Shown here one piece after another: positions 8,712 through 15,758 of a DNA stretch of 28,305 nt (positions within the stretch are counted from its first letter, which is position 1; every line of letters begins with the position of its first letter). The notes under the pieces were generated by a model, which saw only the letters and a list, made by a program, of their open reading frames with translations, was not told where the DNA came from and ran no database searches. Position numbers and translations under genes: made by a program. This DNA is from Pelagibacteraceae bacterium TMED124 (lineage in GTDB: Bacteria > Pseudomonadota > Alphaproteobacteria > Pelagibacterales > Pelagibacteraceae). The stretch spans positions 1 to 28,305 of the forward strand of contig NHFZ02000002.1 in NCBI GenBank assembly GCA_002171275.2. The letters run 5' to 3'.

Positions 8712-9147
8712 ATTTATTATTTATACAGACGGAGCTTGTATTGGCAACCCAGGTAAAGGAGGTTGGGCAGCTATAATTTTAGATGAAGAAAATAAAAGAG
8801 TTGTTTTATCAGGTGCTGAAAAGTTTACTACCAATAATAAAATGGAACTTACAGCTACAATTAAAGCTCTTAATCACCTCAAATATAAATCGAACATTAT
8901 TATTTTCACTGACAGTAAATATGTAATTGATGGAATAAATAATTGGATATTAAAATGGAAACAAAATAGCTGGAAGACATCAAATAAGAAGGAAGTTAAG
9001 AATAAGGAGCTTTGGTTAAATCTCTATAAATGTATAAATTATCATCAAGTCGATTGGAAATGGGTAAAGGGTCACAGTGGTGATATTCTTAATGAAGAGG
9101 TTGACAAAATTGCACGAGAAGAGGCAGAAAAAGTTATAGATTTTTAA
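8701..9147 (+). CDS. rnhA: Ribonuclease HI, probable ATT start codon
   Basis: Cleaves the RNA strand of RNA:DNA hybrids. The catalytic set is complete: D10 in IYTDGACIGNPG, E49 in KMELTA, D71 in TDSKYV, and D135 in NEEVDKIA, with H125 in KGHSGD. The frame is closed upstream by a TAA at 8665-8667. Between that stop and the first catalytic Asp there is no ATG, GTG, TTG or CTG. The first in-frame ATG (8842) would remove D10 and most of the first strands. ATT at 8701 gives MSNKFIIYTDGA, puts the catalytic Asp at position 10 as in E. coli, gives 148 residues (normal), and has AAAGG at 8689-8693 seven bases upstream. It overlaps thrB by 11 bp and the convergent peroxiredoxin gene by 14 bp. The identity is certain; the start is inferred. 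Confidence 0.9.
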   Translation: MSNKFIIYTDGACIGNPGKGGWAAIILDEENKRVVLSGAEKFTTNNKMELTATIKALNHLKYKSNIIIFTDSKYVIDGINNWILKWKQNSWKTSNKKEVKNKELWLNLYKCINYHQVDWKWVKGHSGDILNEEVDKIAREEAEKVIDF

Positions 9148-9171
9148 GTAAATTTTCTGCTGAACTTTTTT
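9124..9171 (+). terminator. Possible terminator across the rnhA/prx convergent overlap
   Basis: GCAGAAAA at 9124-9131 and TTTTCTGC at 9153-9160 form a perfect 8-bp inverted repeat around a 21-base loop. It is followed on the plus strand by six T at 9166-9171, and the minus strand also has a short T run beyond the repeat. It spans the 14-bp overlap of the two convergent gene ends, which is where a terminator is needed. The large loop, AT-rich stem and five-base gap to the T run make it weak, so this is only a candidate. Confidence 0.3.
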
Positions 9172-9613
9172 CTAAACCACCACCTTCTTCATCAAAAATA
9201 TTTTTAATAAGACCATTATCTATAAAAATTGCAAACCTAGAAAGTCTTTTTCCAAGTCCTGCTACGGCAAGATCAATCTCAAGACCAGTTGCTTCCAATA
9301 ATTCAAATTTAGAATCAGCCAAATACTTAACTTTGCTTTCTGAATAGGAGTTTATCCATGCATCCATTACAAATGGATCATTAGCTGACACAAAATAAAT
9401 ATCATCTATTCCCTTTTTTTTAAATTCCTCGAATAGCTTGACGTAACCTGGTAAATGTTCATTTGAACAGGTTGGAGTAAATGCTCCAGGAACAGATACC
9501 AAAATTATTTTTTTTTTATTAAAAATTTCTGATGATTTCAGCGTCTTTGGGTTTCCGCCAACTAATTGAAAAAAAGTTACGTCAGGAAAACAATCATCTA
9601 CTTTAATTTTCAT
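9134..9613 (-). CDS. Peroxiredoxin, Prx5/AhpE-like subfamily
   Basis: Thiol peroxidase of 159 residues. The peroxidatic cysteine is C49 in the signature PGAFTPTCSNEHLPGY, which is that of the Prx5 group (PMP20-like). It also has SANDPFVMDAW and the KFELLEATGL region of that group. No signal peptide is visible, so it should be cytoplasmic. There is no fused glutaredoxin domain, so the reductant could be glutathione/glutaredoxin or thioredoxin. The start codon lies inside the 3' end of dsbD (11-bp overlap), so the two are probably translated together. The 3' end overlaps the convergent rnhA by 14 bp. Confidence 0.92.
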   Translation of the reverse strand: MKIKVDDCFPDVTFFQLVGGNPKTLKSSEIFNKKKIILVSVPGAFTPTCSNEHLPGYVKLFEEFKKKGIDDIYFVSANDPFVMDAWINSYSESKVKYLADSKFELLEATGLEIDLAVAGLGKRLSRFAIFIDNGLIKNIFDEEGGGLEKSSAENLLKNL

Positions 9614-11573
9614 CTTTTTTTACTTTATAAATATTATCAATTACAATTTGTTTAGTTAAAATCTCAGGCAGAATAATTCCCTTTTTATTATTCGGTCCAT
9701 AAATTATATTAACTGGAATTCCTAGTCTACCATAACTTTTTATAAAATTAAGGATTTTTTCATCTCTTTTTGTCCAATCTCCTCTCATTAATAAAACCCT
9801 TTCTTTATTTAAAAAACTTTGTAGATTTTTATTTTCAAGGGTTGTTTTTTTATTTAACTGACATGTGATACACCAATCAGCTGTAAAATCTAATAAAACA
9901 ACTTCATTATTTTGAATTAAGTTATTTAAAGTTATCTCATCAAATTTAGTCCAATTGAAATTGGATCCCTTGTTTTCAAAAGGAGAAACAATTAAAAGAA
10001 AAAAAAGCATCATAAATATCAAAGAAAAAAATATTTTTTTTATGCTTTTAAACAAAATTAAAGACAGGACTATAATTAAAAAGAAAATAAACGAATTAAA
10101 AATATCAGGGATTTCTGCTAATTTCATCAACCAAGAGGAAGTAATTAGAAGAATTAAACCTAAGAAAAACTTAAAATTTATCATCCATGTCCCTGGAGTT
10201 GGAACAAACTTTAAAAAGGTGGGGTTCAATAAAATTAAAAAATAAGGAAGAGAGAATCCTAAGGCAATAAATGAAAAAATAAAAAATATGTTTAGGTTAG
10301 ATGTCATCGCTGAAAAACCAATTGCTGTTCCTAAAAAAGGTGCACTACACGGTGTGGCCATTAATGTTGCAAACATTCCAGATAAAAAGAGACCTTTATT
10401 ATTGTTAGATGATGAAATATTACTTAATTTATTAAGTAATCTATGAGGTAAAAATATTTCAAAAAATCCCAACAAATTTAATGAGAAAATGAAAATGATA
10501 GTAGTAATTATCACTAAAAAATAGAAATTCTGGAATTGAAAGCCCCAACCTACCTGATTTCCAATAGATTTAAAAAAAATTGTAAAAACTGATAATAAAA
10601 TAAAAGAAAAAAATATACCTGAAATAATAGAAAATATTTTTTTTTTTATTAAAAATTTATTTTCATTACTTGCTTTTAACAGTGAAATCATTTTTAAAGA
10701 TAAAACTGGTAAAACACAGGGCATAAAGTTTAGAATAATGCCTCCAAGCAAGGCTAAGAGAAAAATATGAAAAATCTTTCCATCTTTATTTAACTTTAAA
10801 TCTGAGATTTTTATCTCAATTTCTTCTATATTTTCTCCATCAGAAATTGCCAATAATATAATATCATCTTCATTAAAGTTTTCTTCAGTAATTAACTCTA
10901 TTAGATTGTGGTTTTGCTTTTTATAAACTTTAGTAGATAAACTAGAAAAATTGGAAAATGCAAAAATGTCTATTTTCTTAAGATTAAAATTGTCAATTTT
11001 AAAAATAATCTTTTGATCACTTAATTTTTGTAAATCTTTAACTGAAAAAAAATTTAAATTTTTTTTTGGAACCTTTTCTAAATATTTATAAAGGATACTT
11101 TTTTTTAATTCTTTAGAAGATTTCTCCAGAAAATGATTAAGATTTCTTTCAACAGAAATTGGTATACATACATCTTTACAGACTAAATACTCTAAATTTA
11201 GTTTTGAAGTTATTTTTTTTTTATTTTCATTTAACTTAAGCCTGACTGGAAAAATAATTTCTTTTTCATATCCTATTGTTTCAATTTCATAATCTGAGAA
11301 TTTTTGTGGAAAAGGAAACAATATTTCATTTTCAAGAATTTCAGAATTATCATTAAAATCTATCGACAGGGGAGCCCCTGCTTCTCCAGGATTTTTCCAG
11401 TATGTTTTCCAACCCTCATCAAGGGTTATTTTTACTCCAAAGTAAAAATATTCTTTATCATATAAAAAAATATCTTTTGGAACAATTTCTAAAAAAGAAT
11501 GTTTATCAAAGCTTTCTTCAGCATTAGCATCTAAATGAGTAAAAAATAAAAAAAATAATAAAAAAACAAACAT
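9603..11573 (-). CDS. dsbD: Thiol:disulfide interchange protein DsbD/ScsB type
   Basis: Membrane protein of 656 residues that carries electrons from cytoplasmic thioredoxin to periplasmic thiol proteins. Order of parts: signal peptide (1 to about 18, ending DANAEE); an N-terminal periplasmic beta domain with a Cys pair C132/C136 in YLVCKDVCIP; a central membrane domain from about 268 to 530 with the redox cysteines C286 (NFMPCVLP) and C409 (MATPCSAPFLG); and a C-terminal thioredoxin domain with WCITC (C568/C571) and cis-Pro near LGIPVN. The large N-terminal domain with a CxxxC pair is like ScsB-type proteins. It is the first gene of a two-gene unit with the peroxiredoxin, and divergent from yqgE across 48 bp. 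A cytochrome-c biogenesis role is possible instead. Confidence 0.9.
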   Translation of the reverse strand: MFVFLLFFLFFTHLDANAEESFDKHSFLEIVPKDIFLYDKEYFYFGVKITLDEGWKTYWKNPGEAGAPLSIDFNDNSEILENEILFPFPQKFSDYEIETIGYEKEIIFPVRLKLNENKKKITSKLNLEYLVCKDVCIPISVERNLNHFLEKSSKELKKSILYKYLEKVPKKNLNFFSVKDLQKLSDQKIIFKIDNFNLKKIDIFAFSNFSSLSTKVYKKQNHNLIELITEENFNEDDIILLAISDGENIEEIEIKISDLKLNKDGKIFHIFLLALLGGIILNFMPCVLPVLSLKMISLLKASNENKFLIKKKIFSIISGIFFSFILLSVFTIFFKSIGNQVGWGFQFQNFYFLVIITTIIFIFSLNLLGFFEIFLPHRLLNKLSNISSSNNNKGLFLSGMFATLMATPCSAPFLGTAIGFSAMTSNLNIFFIFSFIALGFSLPYFLILLNPTFLKFVPTPGTWMINFKFFLGLILLITSSWLMKLAEIPDIFNSFIFFLIIVLSLILFKSIKKIFFSLIFMMLFFLLIVSPFENKGSNFNWTKFDEITLNNLIQNNEVVLLDFTADWCITCQLNKKTTLENKNLQSFLNKERVLLMRGDWTKRDEKILNFIKSYGRLGIPVNIIYGPNNKKGIILPEILTKQIVIDNIYKVKKDEN

Positions 11574-11621
11574 ATTTATCTTCTATTTGAATATAAGAAA
11601 ATTATCTGTAATAATTTAACT
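11574..11621. promoter_or_regulatory. Divergent promoter region dsbD / yqgE
   Basis: A 48-bp gap between two divergent start codons, so both promoters must lie here or within the coding starts. For yqgE, TTGAAT at 11587-11592 and TAATAA at 11609-11614 are 16 bases apart, a fair sigma70-like pair. It would start transcription only a few bases before the ATG at 11622, giving a leaderless or almost leaderless mRNA. No Shine-Dalgarno is visible before yqgE, which fits. The minus-strand elements for dsbD are less clear. Confidence 0.35.
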
Positions 11622-12188
11622 ATGAAAAGTTTATATTTAAAGGGAAATATAATTTGTGCATTGCCACAATTAAAAGATATTTTCTTTTCAAAAAGTATAA
11701 TCTATATTACGCATCATAATAAAGATGGAGCAGTCGGTATTGTTTTAAATTATAAAATATTGAACATAAAGGGTGCGGAGCTTTTCAAAAAACTACATAT
11801 AAAAGATACAACTCAAAACCTAGAAACTGACTTTTCTTTTCACATTGGAGGGCCCTTGAGTCAGAATAATGGATTTATACTTCATTCAAGTGATTACAAG
11901 AGCAAAAATACTCTTAGGATATCTAGGAATGTCAAAATGACTTGTTCTACTGAAATAATTAATGATATTGCTAAAAATCAAGGTCCAAAAAAATTTTTTA
12001 TTTCTTTAGGTTATTCTGGATGGGGACCTGGACAACTTGAAGATGAAATAAAGAAAAATAGTTGGATAAATATTAATGAGGAACTTGACTTTCTTTTTGA
12101 TATGGACTCAGAAAAAAAATGGACCAATGCGATCAAAAGAACTGGGATAGACTTCACAAAATTTTCATCATACTCAGGAAATGCCTAA
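11622..12188 (+). CDS. yqgE: YqgE/AlgH family protein (DUF179)
   Basis: A 188-residue protein of the UPF0301/DUF179 family, whose biochemical function is not established. The family layout is clear: LKGNIICALPQLKD at the N terminus; a strand with SIIYITHHNKDGAVGIVLN (the usual H-x-G-A-x-G-x-x-x-N pattern, about 25-43); FHIGGPL near 73-79; and FISLGYSGWGPGQLEDEI near 125-142. It is a single gene flanked by divergent dsbD and convergent thrC, and it overlaps thrC by 4 bp. The older AlgH name (alginate regulation) should not be read as a function here. Confidence 0.9.
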   Translation: MKSLYLKGNIICALPQLKDIFFSKSIIYITHHNKDGAVGIVLNYKILNIKGAELFKKLHIKDTTQNLETDFSFHIGGPLSQNNGFILHSSDYKSKNTLRISRNVKMTCSTEIINDIAKNQGPKKFFISLGYSGWGPGQLEDEIKKNSWININEELDFLFDMDSEKKWTNAIKRTGIDFTKFSSYSGNA

Positions 12189-13579
12189 GTTTTTGATGTT
12201 TTTTCATCTATAACTTTTTTTATTTCATCTATTTCATTTCTAATTGTTAGATACTTCTCTTTTTTCTTAAGAATTTTTCTCATTTTTTGAGGATATATCA
12301 AGGGAATTTTAATAGAGTCACTAACTGTATTAAAAAACTTTGAAAAATGAGCCGTTGACAGATAAACCCTTTTTTCCTTATTTTTTAACAATTTTTTTCC
12401 AATTGAATAGCCTACAGCTGTGTGTGGATCTGTGACAATGTTAAAATCATCATAGATTTTTTTTATAGATTTTTTTGTTTCATTATCGGATAGAGATCCT
12501 CCTACAAATTCTTTTAAAATTTCAGTCAACAATTGTTTTGGTACAGAGTATTTACCTTCTTTATCCATCCTATTAATAAGACTAGAAACTTTTTTTCTAT
12601 CTTCTAAAAAATGATAGAGTAATCTTTCAAAATTACTTGATACTTGTATATCCATACTTGGACTTAAAGATTCGAGTGCAACTTTTTTTTTCATAGTACC
12701 GTTACTAAAAAACCGTGTGAGAATGTCATTTTTATTTGAACATACAATTAGCTTTTTAATTGGCAAACCCATCCTTTTGCTAATAAAACCAGCATAAACA
12801 TTTCCAAAATTTCCTGTAGGTACTACATAATTAATTGGGATCATATTTTTTTCTACTTTAAAGTAAGACCAAAAATAATAAATCACTTGACCAAGAATTC
12901 TAACCCAATTAATAGAGTTAATTGCAGCAAAATTATATTCCATACTTTTGGTATTTTTATTAAATAAATCTTTTACTAATTTTTGACAATCATCAAAGTT
13001 CCCTTTTACTGATACATTAGTTACATTGGACGCACTAAATGTTGTCATTTGTTTACGTTGTACTTCACTTACTTTACCTTCAGGAAAAAGAATAAACATA
13101 TTTATCTTTTTAGATTTTGAACACCCATATATTGCTGCAGATCCAGTATCTCCAGAAGTTGCTCCAATTATAGTTAAATTAAGTTTTCTTTTTTTTAAAA
13201 TAAAATCATACAAATTACCTAGTAATTGCAAAGCGTAATCCTTAAAAGCAAGTGTTGGTCCATGAAATAAATTCAGTATAAATTCATTATTATTTAGTTT
13301 ATCAATATTAATAATCTCATTACCAAATTTTTTGTTGTAAGTTTTTTTTAAGATTAATTTATACTCTTTTTCAGATATATCCTTAGATACAACGAAATCT
13401 TTAGTTACTTCGTAGGCTAAATCTACATAGGAGAGATTCCTTAGTTCTTGTAATGTTTTTTTTGAAATCTTTGGTATATTGTTTGGAACATATAACCCCC
13501 CATCCTTCGCAAGACCATTCAACATTACCTGGACAAAGTTAATATTATTGTCGTTTCCTCTTGTTGATGAATAGAGCAT
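12185..13579 (-). CDS. thrC: Threonine synthase
   Basis: PLP enzyme converting O-phosphohomoserine to threonine, about 464 residues. The PLP lysine is in HGPTLAFKDYALQ, the phosphate-binding loop is ATSGDTGSAA, and there is a conserved VPTGNFGNVYAG segment. The frame is open 21 codons further upstream, but the family N terminus is MLYSSTRG, so the ATG at 13577-13579 is the start. It shares one base with the TAA of the SURF1 gene, so thrC is the last member of the cytochrome oxidase transcription unit. The enzyme before it in the pathway, ThrB, is encoded elsewhere in the window on the other strand. Confidence 0.95.
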   Translation of the reverse strand: MLYSSTRGNDNNINFVQVMLNGLAKDGGLYVPNNIPKISKKTLQELRNLSYVDLAYEVTKDFVVSKDISEKEYKLILKKTYNKKFGNEIINIDKLNNNEFILNLFHGPTLAFKDYALQLLGNLYDFILKKRKLNLTIIGATSGDTGSAAIYGCSKSKKINMFILFPEGKVSEVQRKQMTTFSASNVTNVSVKGNFDDCQKLVKDLFNKNTKSMEYNFAAINSINWVRILGQVIYYFWSYFKVEKNMIPINYVVPTGNFGNVYAGFISKRMGLPIKKLIVCSNKNDILTRFFSNGTMKKKVALESLSPSMDIQVSSNFERLLYHFLEDRKKVSSLINRMDKEGKYSVPKQLLTEILKEFVGGSLSDNETKKSIKKIYDDFNIVTDPHTAVGYSIGKKLLKNKEKRVYLSTAHFSKFFNTVSDSIKIPLIYPQKMRKILKKKEKYLTIRNEIDEIKKVIDEKTSKT

Positions 13580-14295
13580 TATTTTTTCTTTATACTTGAA
13601 AAGAAATAAACTCCAACAAGTCCCAAAGCTATCATTAACCAAGTAAGAGCGTATTGTAGATGATTATTTCGTAGGTATATTCTGGTTTGATTTCCTAATG
13701 GAAAACCATTTGGACCATTATTAACTGCTTCAAGATAAAAATTCTTTTCGAGACTAAATTTTAATTGTTTTTCCATTAATGTTGGCTCAACAAAAAACCA
13801 AAAATTTTTTAATGGATCGTTCTCTGGTTGAAAATATCCTTTTCTTCCTGGAATTCTTATCACTGCAACAAATTCCTTTTCTTCATTATCAATATTATTA
13901 ATCCTTTTATCTCTATCTTTTTTTAATAATGGGACCCAACCGGTATCAAAAACTATAAATTTATTTTCATCAGTTTTGAAAGGAACTAAAATATGATAAC
14001 CGTTATTTCCGTTTTTACTTAGCGCTGGCATATAAAACTCATACTCATTTAAAAGTTTTCCTTTAACTGATATTTTTTGAAATTCTAATTTTGAAGGTTT
14101 ATTTAACACCTTTAATGGCCTAACTTCACCTTCATACATAGAAATTCTTATATCAATAAGATTACTTTTCCATTTTAATCTTTTAAATTGCCAAGTTGAT
14201 AAACCGAGTAGGATTGATAGAGAAACTAAAAAGGCCAGTAAAGGAACAGCTTTTGTTTTAAATGTATATTCTTTGTTTTTAAATTTAAAATGCAT
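13579..14295 (-). CDS. SURF1 family cytochrome oxidase assembly protein
   Basis: Inner-membrane factor that helps place heme a into oxidase subunit I. From the ATG at 14295 it is 238 residues. It has a first membrane helix followed by LGLSTWQFKRLKWKSNLI (30-47), a periplasmic domain with NGYHILVPF and VFDTGWVP, and a second helix starting at NNHLQYALTWLMIA near the C terminus, all typical of SURF1. The frame stays open 28 codons upstream into coxC, but those residues are the coxC sequence read in another frame and lack SURF1 similarity. The ATG 11 bp after the coxC stop is therefore chosen. It overlaps thrC by one base. Confidence 0.92.
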   Translation of the reverse strand: MHFKFKNKEYTFKTKAVPLLAFLVSLSILLGLSTWQFKRLKWKSNLIDIRISMYEGEVRPLKVLNKPSKLEFQKISVKGKLLNEYEFYMPALSKNGNNGYHILVPFKTDENKFIVFDTGWVPLLKKDRDKRINNIDNEEKEFVAVIRIPGRKGYFQPENDPLKNFWFFVEPTLMEKQLKFSLEKNFYLEAVNNGPNGFPLGNQTRIYLRNNHLQYALTWLMIALGLVGVYFFSSIKKK

Positions 14296-14306
14296 TAATG
14301 GTACGG

Positions 14307-15128
14307 CTAAAAAGAAGCCCACCAGTAAACAAATGTGAATAGAAATAACCACACAACATCGACAAAGTGCCAATACCATGCTGCAAATTCAAAACCTAAA
14401 TGTTTTTCAGGTTTGAAATGTCCTTTAGCACCTCTAATGAAGCAAACGATTAAAAATATGGTACCAATAATTACGTGAACGCCGTGAAAGCCTGTGGCCA
14501 TATAGAAAGTAGAGGGATATATACCATCGTCAATGCTAAATGTTGCATGGACATATTCATATCCTTGAAAACCAGTAAATATTAAACCTAACAAAATTGT
14601 TAAAAATAAAAATACTAAAAAATTTTTTCTATCATTTTCTCTCAGAGCGTGGTGGGCCCAAGTTATGGTTCCTCCAGAAGCTAATAAAATGAAAGTATTC
14701 AACAAGGGTATGCCAAAAGGAGGTATTAATTCTATATCCTCTGGAGGAAAAACACCTCCAAGTGCTTCTTGTCGTCCAATTAACTCTTGACTATTTTCTC
14801 CTGGGTAAAAGGCTACATCAAAAAATGCCCAAAACCATGCAGAAAAAAACATAACTTCCGAAGCAATGAATAATATCATTCCATATCTTAATCCTATTTG
14901 AACCACTTTGTTATGAAACTTTCCACCTTCAGACTCAGAGACAACATCTCTCCACCAAAAAATGCTTGAGGCGATTAAAGCAAGTATGCCTATTATAAAT
15001 AATAAAGATTTATCTTGATGCATGAATGTTATAAAACCATAAGCCAAGATTAGCAGTGAGGCCGCGGTTACTAGGGGCCAAGGACTAGGGTCGACTAAAT
15101 GGTACGGATGTTTTTGATTATCACTCAT
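14307..15128 (-). CDS. coxC: Cytochrome c oxidase subunit III
   Basis: Subunit III of the aa3-type terminal oxidase, 273 residues and seven membrane helices. The start KHPYHLVDPSPWPL is the usual N terminus. Conserved stretches include WWRDVVSESEGGKFH, LRYGMILFIASEVMFF with the Glu of the proton-antenna helix, GFHGVHVIIGT, and the ending FAAWYWHFVDVVWLFLF. It overlaps the preceding ctaG by 8 bp. The next gene is SURF1 directly, with no DUF983 gene in between as is found in many larger alphaproteobacterial genomes. Confidence 0.97.
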   Translation of the reverse strand: MSDNQKHPYHLVDPSPWPLVTAASLLILAYGFITFMHQDKSLLFIIGILALIASSIFWWRDVVSESEGGKFHNKVVQIGLRYGMILFIASEVMFFSAWFWAFFDVAFYPGENSQELIGRQEALGGVFPPEDIELIPPFGIPLLNTFILLASGGTITWAHHALRENDRKNFLVFLFLTILLGLIFTGFQGYEYVHATFSIDDGIYPSTFYMATGFHGVHVIIGTIFLIVCFIRGAKGHFKPEKHLGFEFAAWYWHFVDVVWLFLFTFVYWWASF

Positions 15129-15660
15129 TTTTCTTGTTATCTCTTATAAACATTGTATAGGACAGGGTTATCTCACTCAAATCATTAATAAATTTATCAT
15201 CTTTTATTGAAGGGTCAATAAAAAAAGAGACGGGCATCTCAACAGCTTCATTAGGAGATAATTTCTGCTCCTCAAAGCAAAAACATTCAATTTTATTAAA
15301 ATATTTACCCGCATTTAATGGAGTTACATTGAAAACCGACATAGTTGTTAAAGATTGGTTCGTATTATTTTTAGCATTATAGAAAGCCAAGTTATTTTGG
15401 CCTATTTTAACCTTTATTATTTTTTTTTGTGGCTTAAAAATAACAGGTGAGTTTTTTTCTGTTGAAGAATCAAATCTAACATTTATGTCGCCAAACTCTC
15501 CGGATATAGTATTAGATTTATTTATCATTGGTGTTCCACCATAACCCGTTACTTGACAGAATAGTTTATAGAGAGGAACAGCTGCGTAACTCATTCCTAG
15601 CATGAATAATACAAAAAAAACCAGTGAAGTGGCGTGAAATTTTTTTTTATTTATTTGCAT
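15121..15660 (-). CDS. ctaG: Cytochrome c oxidase assembly protein CtaG/Cox11
   Basis: Membrane-anchored copper chaperone that delivers Cu to the CuB site of subunit I. It has 179 residues: one N-terminal helix (about 12-30), followed by VPLYKLFCQVTGYGGTP with the conserved membrane-proximal Cys, then a beta domain with FNVTPLNAGKYFNKIECFCF, in which the CFCF pair binds copper, followed by EEQKLSPNE and MPVSFFIDP. This is the Cox11 family, not the unrelated Bacillus CtaG. It lies between the small coxF-like gene and coxC, in the standard order. Confidence 0.95.
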   Translation of the reverse strand: MQINKKKFHATSLVFFVLFMLGMSYAAVPLYKLFCQVTGYGGTPMINKSNTISGEFGDINVRFDSSTEKNSPVIFKPQKKIIKVKIGQNNLAFYNAKNNTNQSLTTMSVFNVTPLNAGKYFNKIECFCFEEQKLSPNEAVEMPVSFFIDPSIKDDKFINDLSEITLSYTMFIRDNKKNE

Positions 15661-15661
15661 T

Positions 15662-15754
15662 TTAAAACTTAAGTAGGGTTACACAATAAAAAATAGCTGC
15701 CAATGCAAAAAGGAAGAGTCCTAAAGCGATATTTTTTTTCTTTTTCTTATCCAT
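15662..15754 (-). CDS. coxF: CoxF-like single-helix small protein
   Basis: A 30-codon open frame between ctaB and ctaG. It starts at ATG 15754, five bases after the ctaB stop, and ends in TAA one base before the ctaG ATG. The product has a MDKKKKK cationic head, then one membrane helix NIALGLFLFALAAIFY and a short VTLLKF tail. From memory, small one-helix proteins with a basic head, an NIAL-type helix start and a VT-V/L-K/R end sit between ctaB and ctaG in many alphaproteobacteria and are annotated CoxF; this one is among the shortest I would expect. The function is not established; assembly or stability of the oxidase is inferred from place. The perfect packing between two genes argues for a real gene. 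Confidence 0.72.
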   Translation of the reverse strand: MDKKKKKNIALGLFLFALAAIFYCVTLLKF

Positions 15755-15758
15755 AGAT

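Noticed and set aside
9955..10245. 96-codon plus-strand open frame inside dsbD
   Set aside because: It is antisense to the membrane domain of dsbD, is Lys/Ile-rich as expected from AT-rich shadow frames, and has no recognisable domain or ribosome site.
12195..12208. GATG-T6-CATC hairpin near the yqgE/thrC junction
   Set aside because: Only four base pairs with a six-base loop inside the thrC coding end; too weak for a terminator.
13580..13642. 21-codon N-terminal extension of thrC
   Set aside because: It lies within SURF1; threonine synthases begin at the M-L-Y-S-S-T-R-G segment, whose ATG overlaps the SURF1 stop by one base.
14296..14379. A longer SURF1 frame beginning 28 codons upstream inside coxC
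   Set aside because: Those codons are the coxC end in another frame and show no SURF1 similarity; the ATG at 14295, right after the coxC stop, gives the family N terminus.
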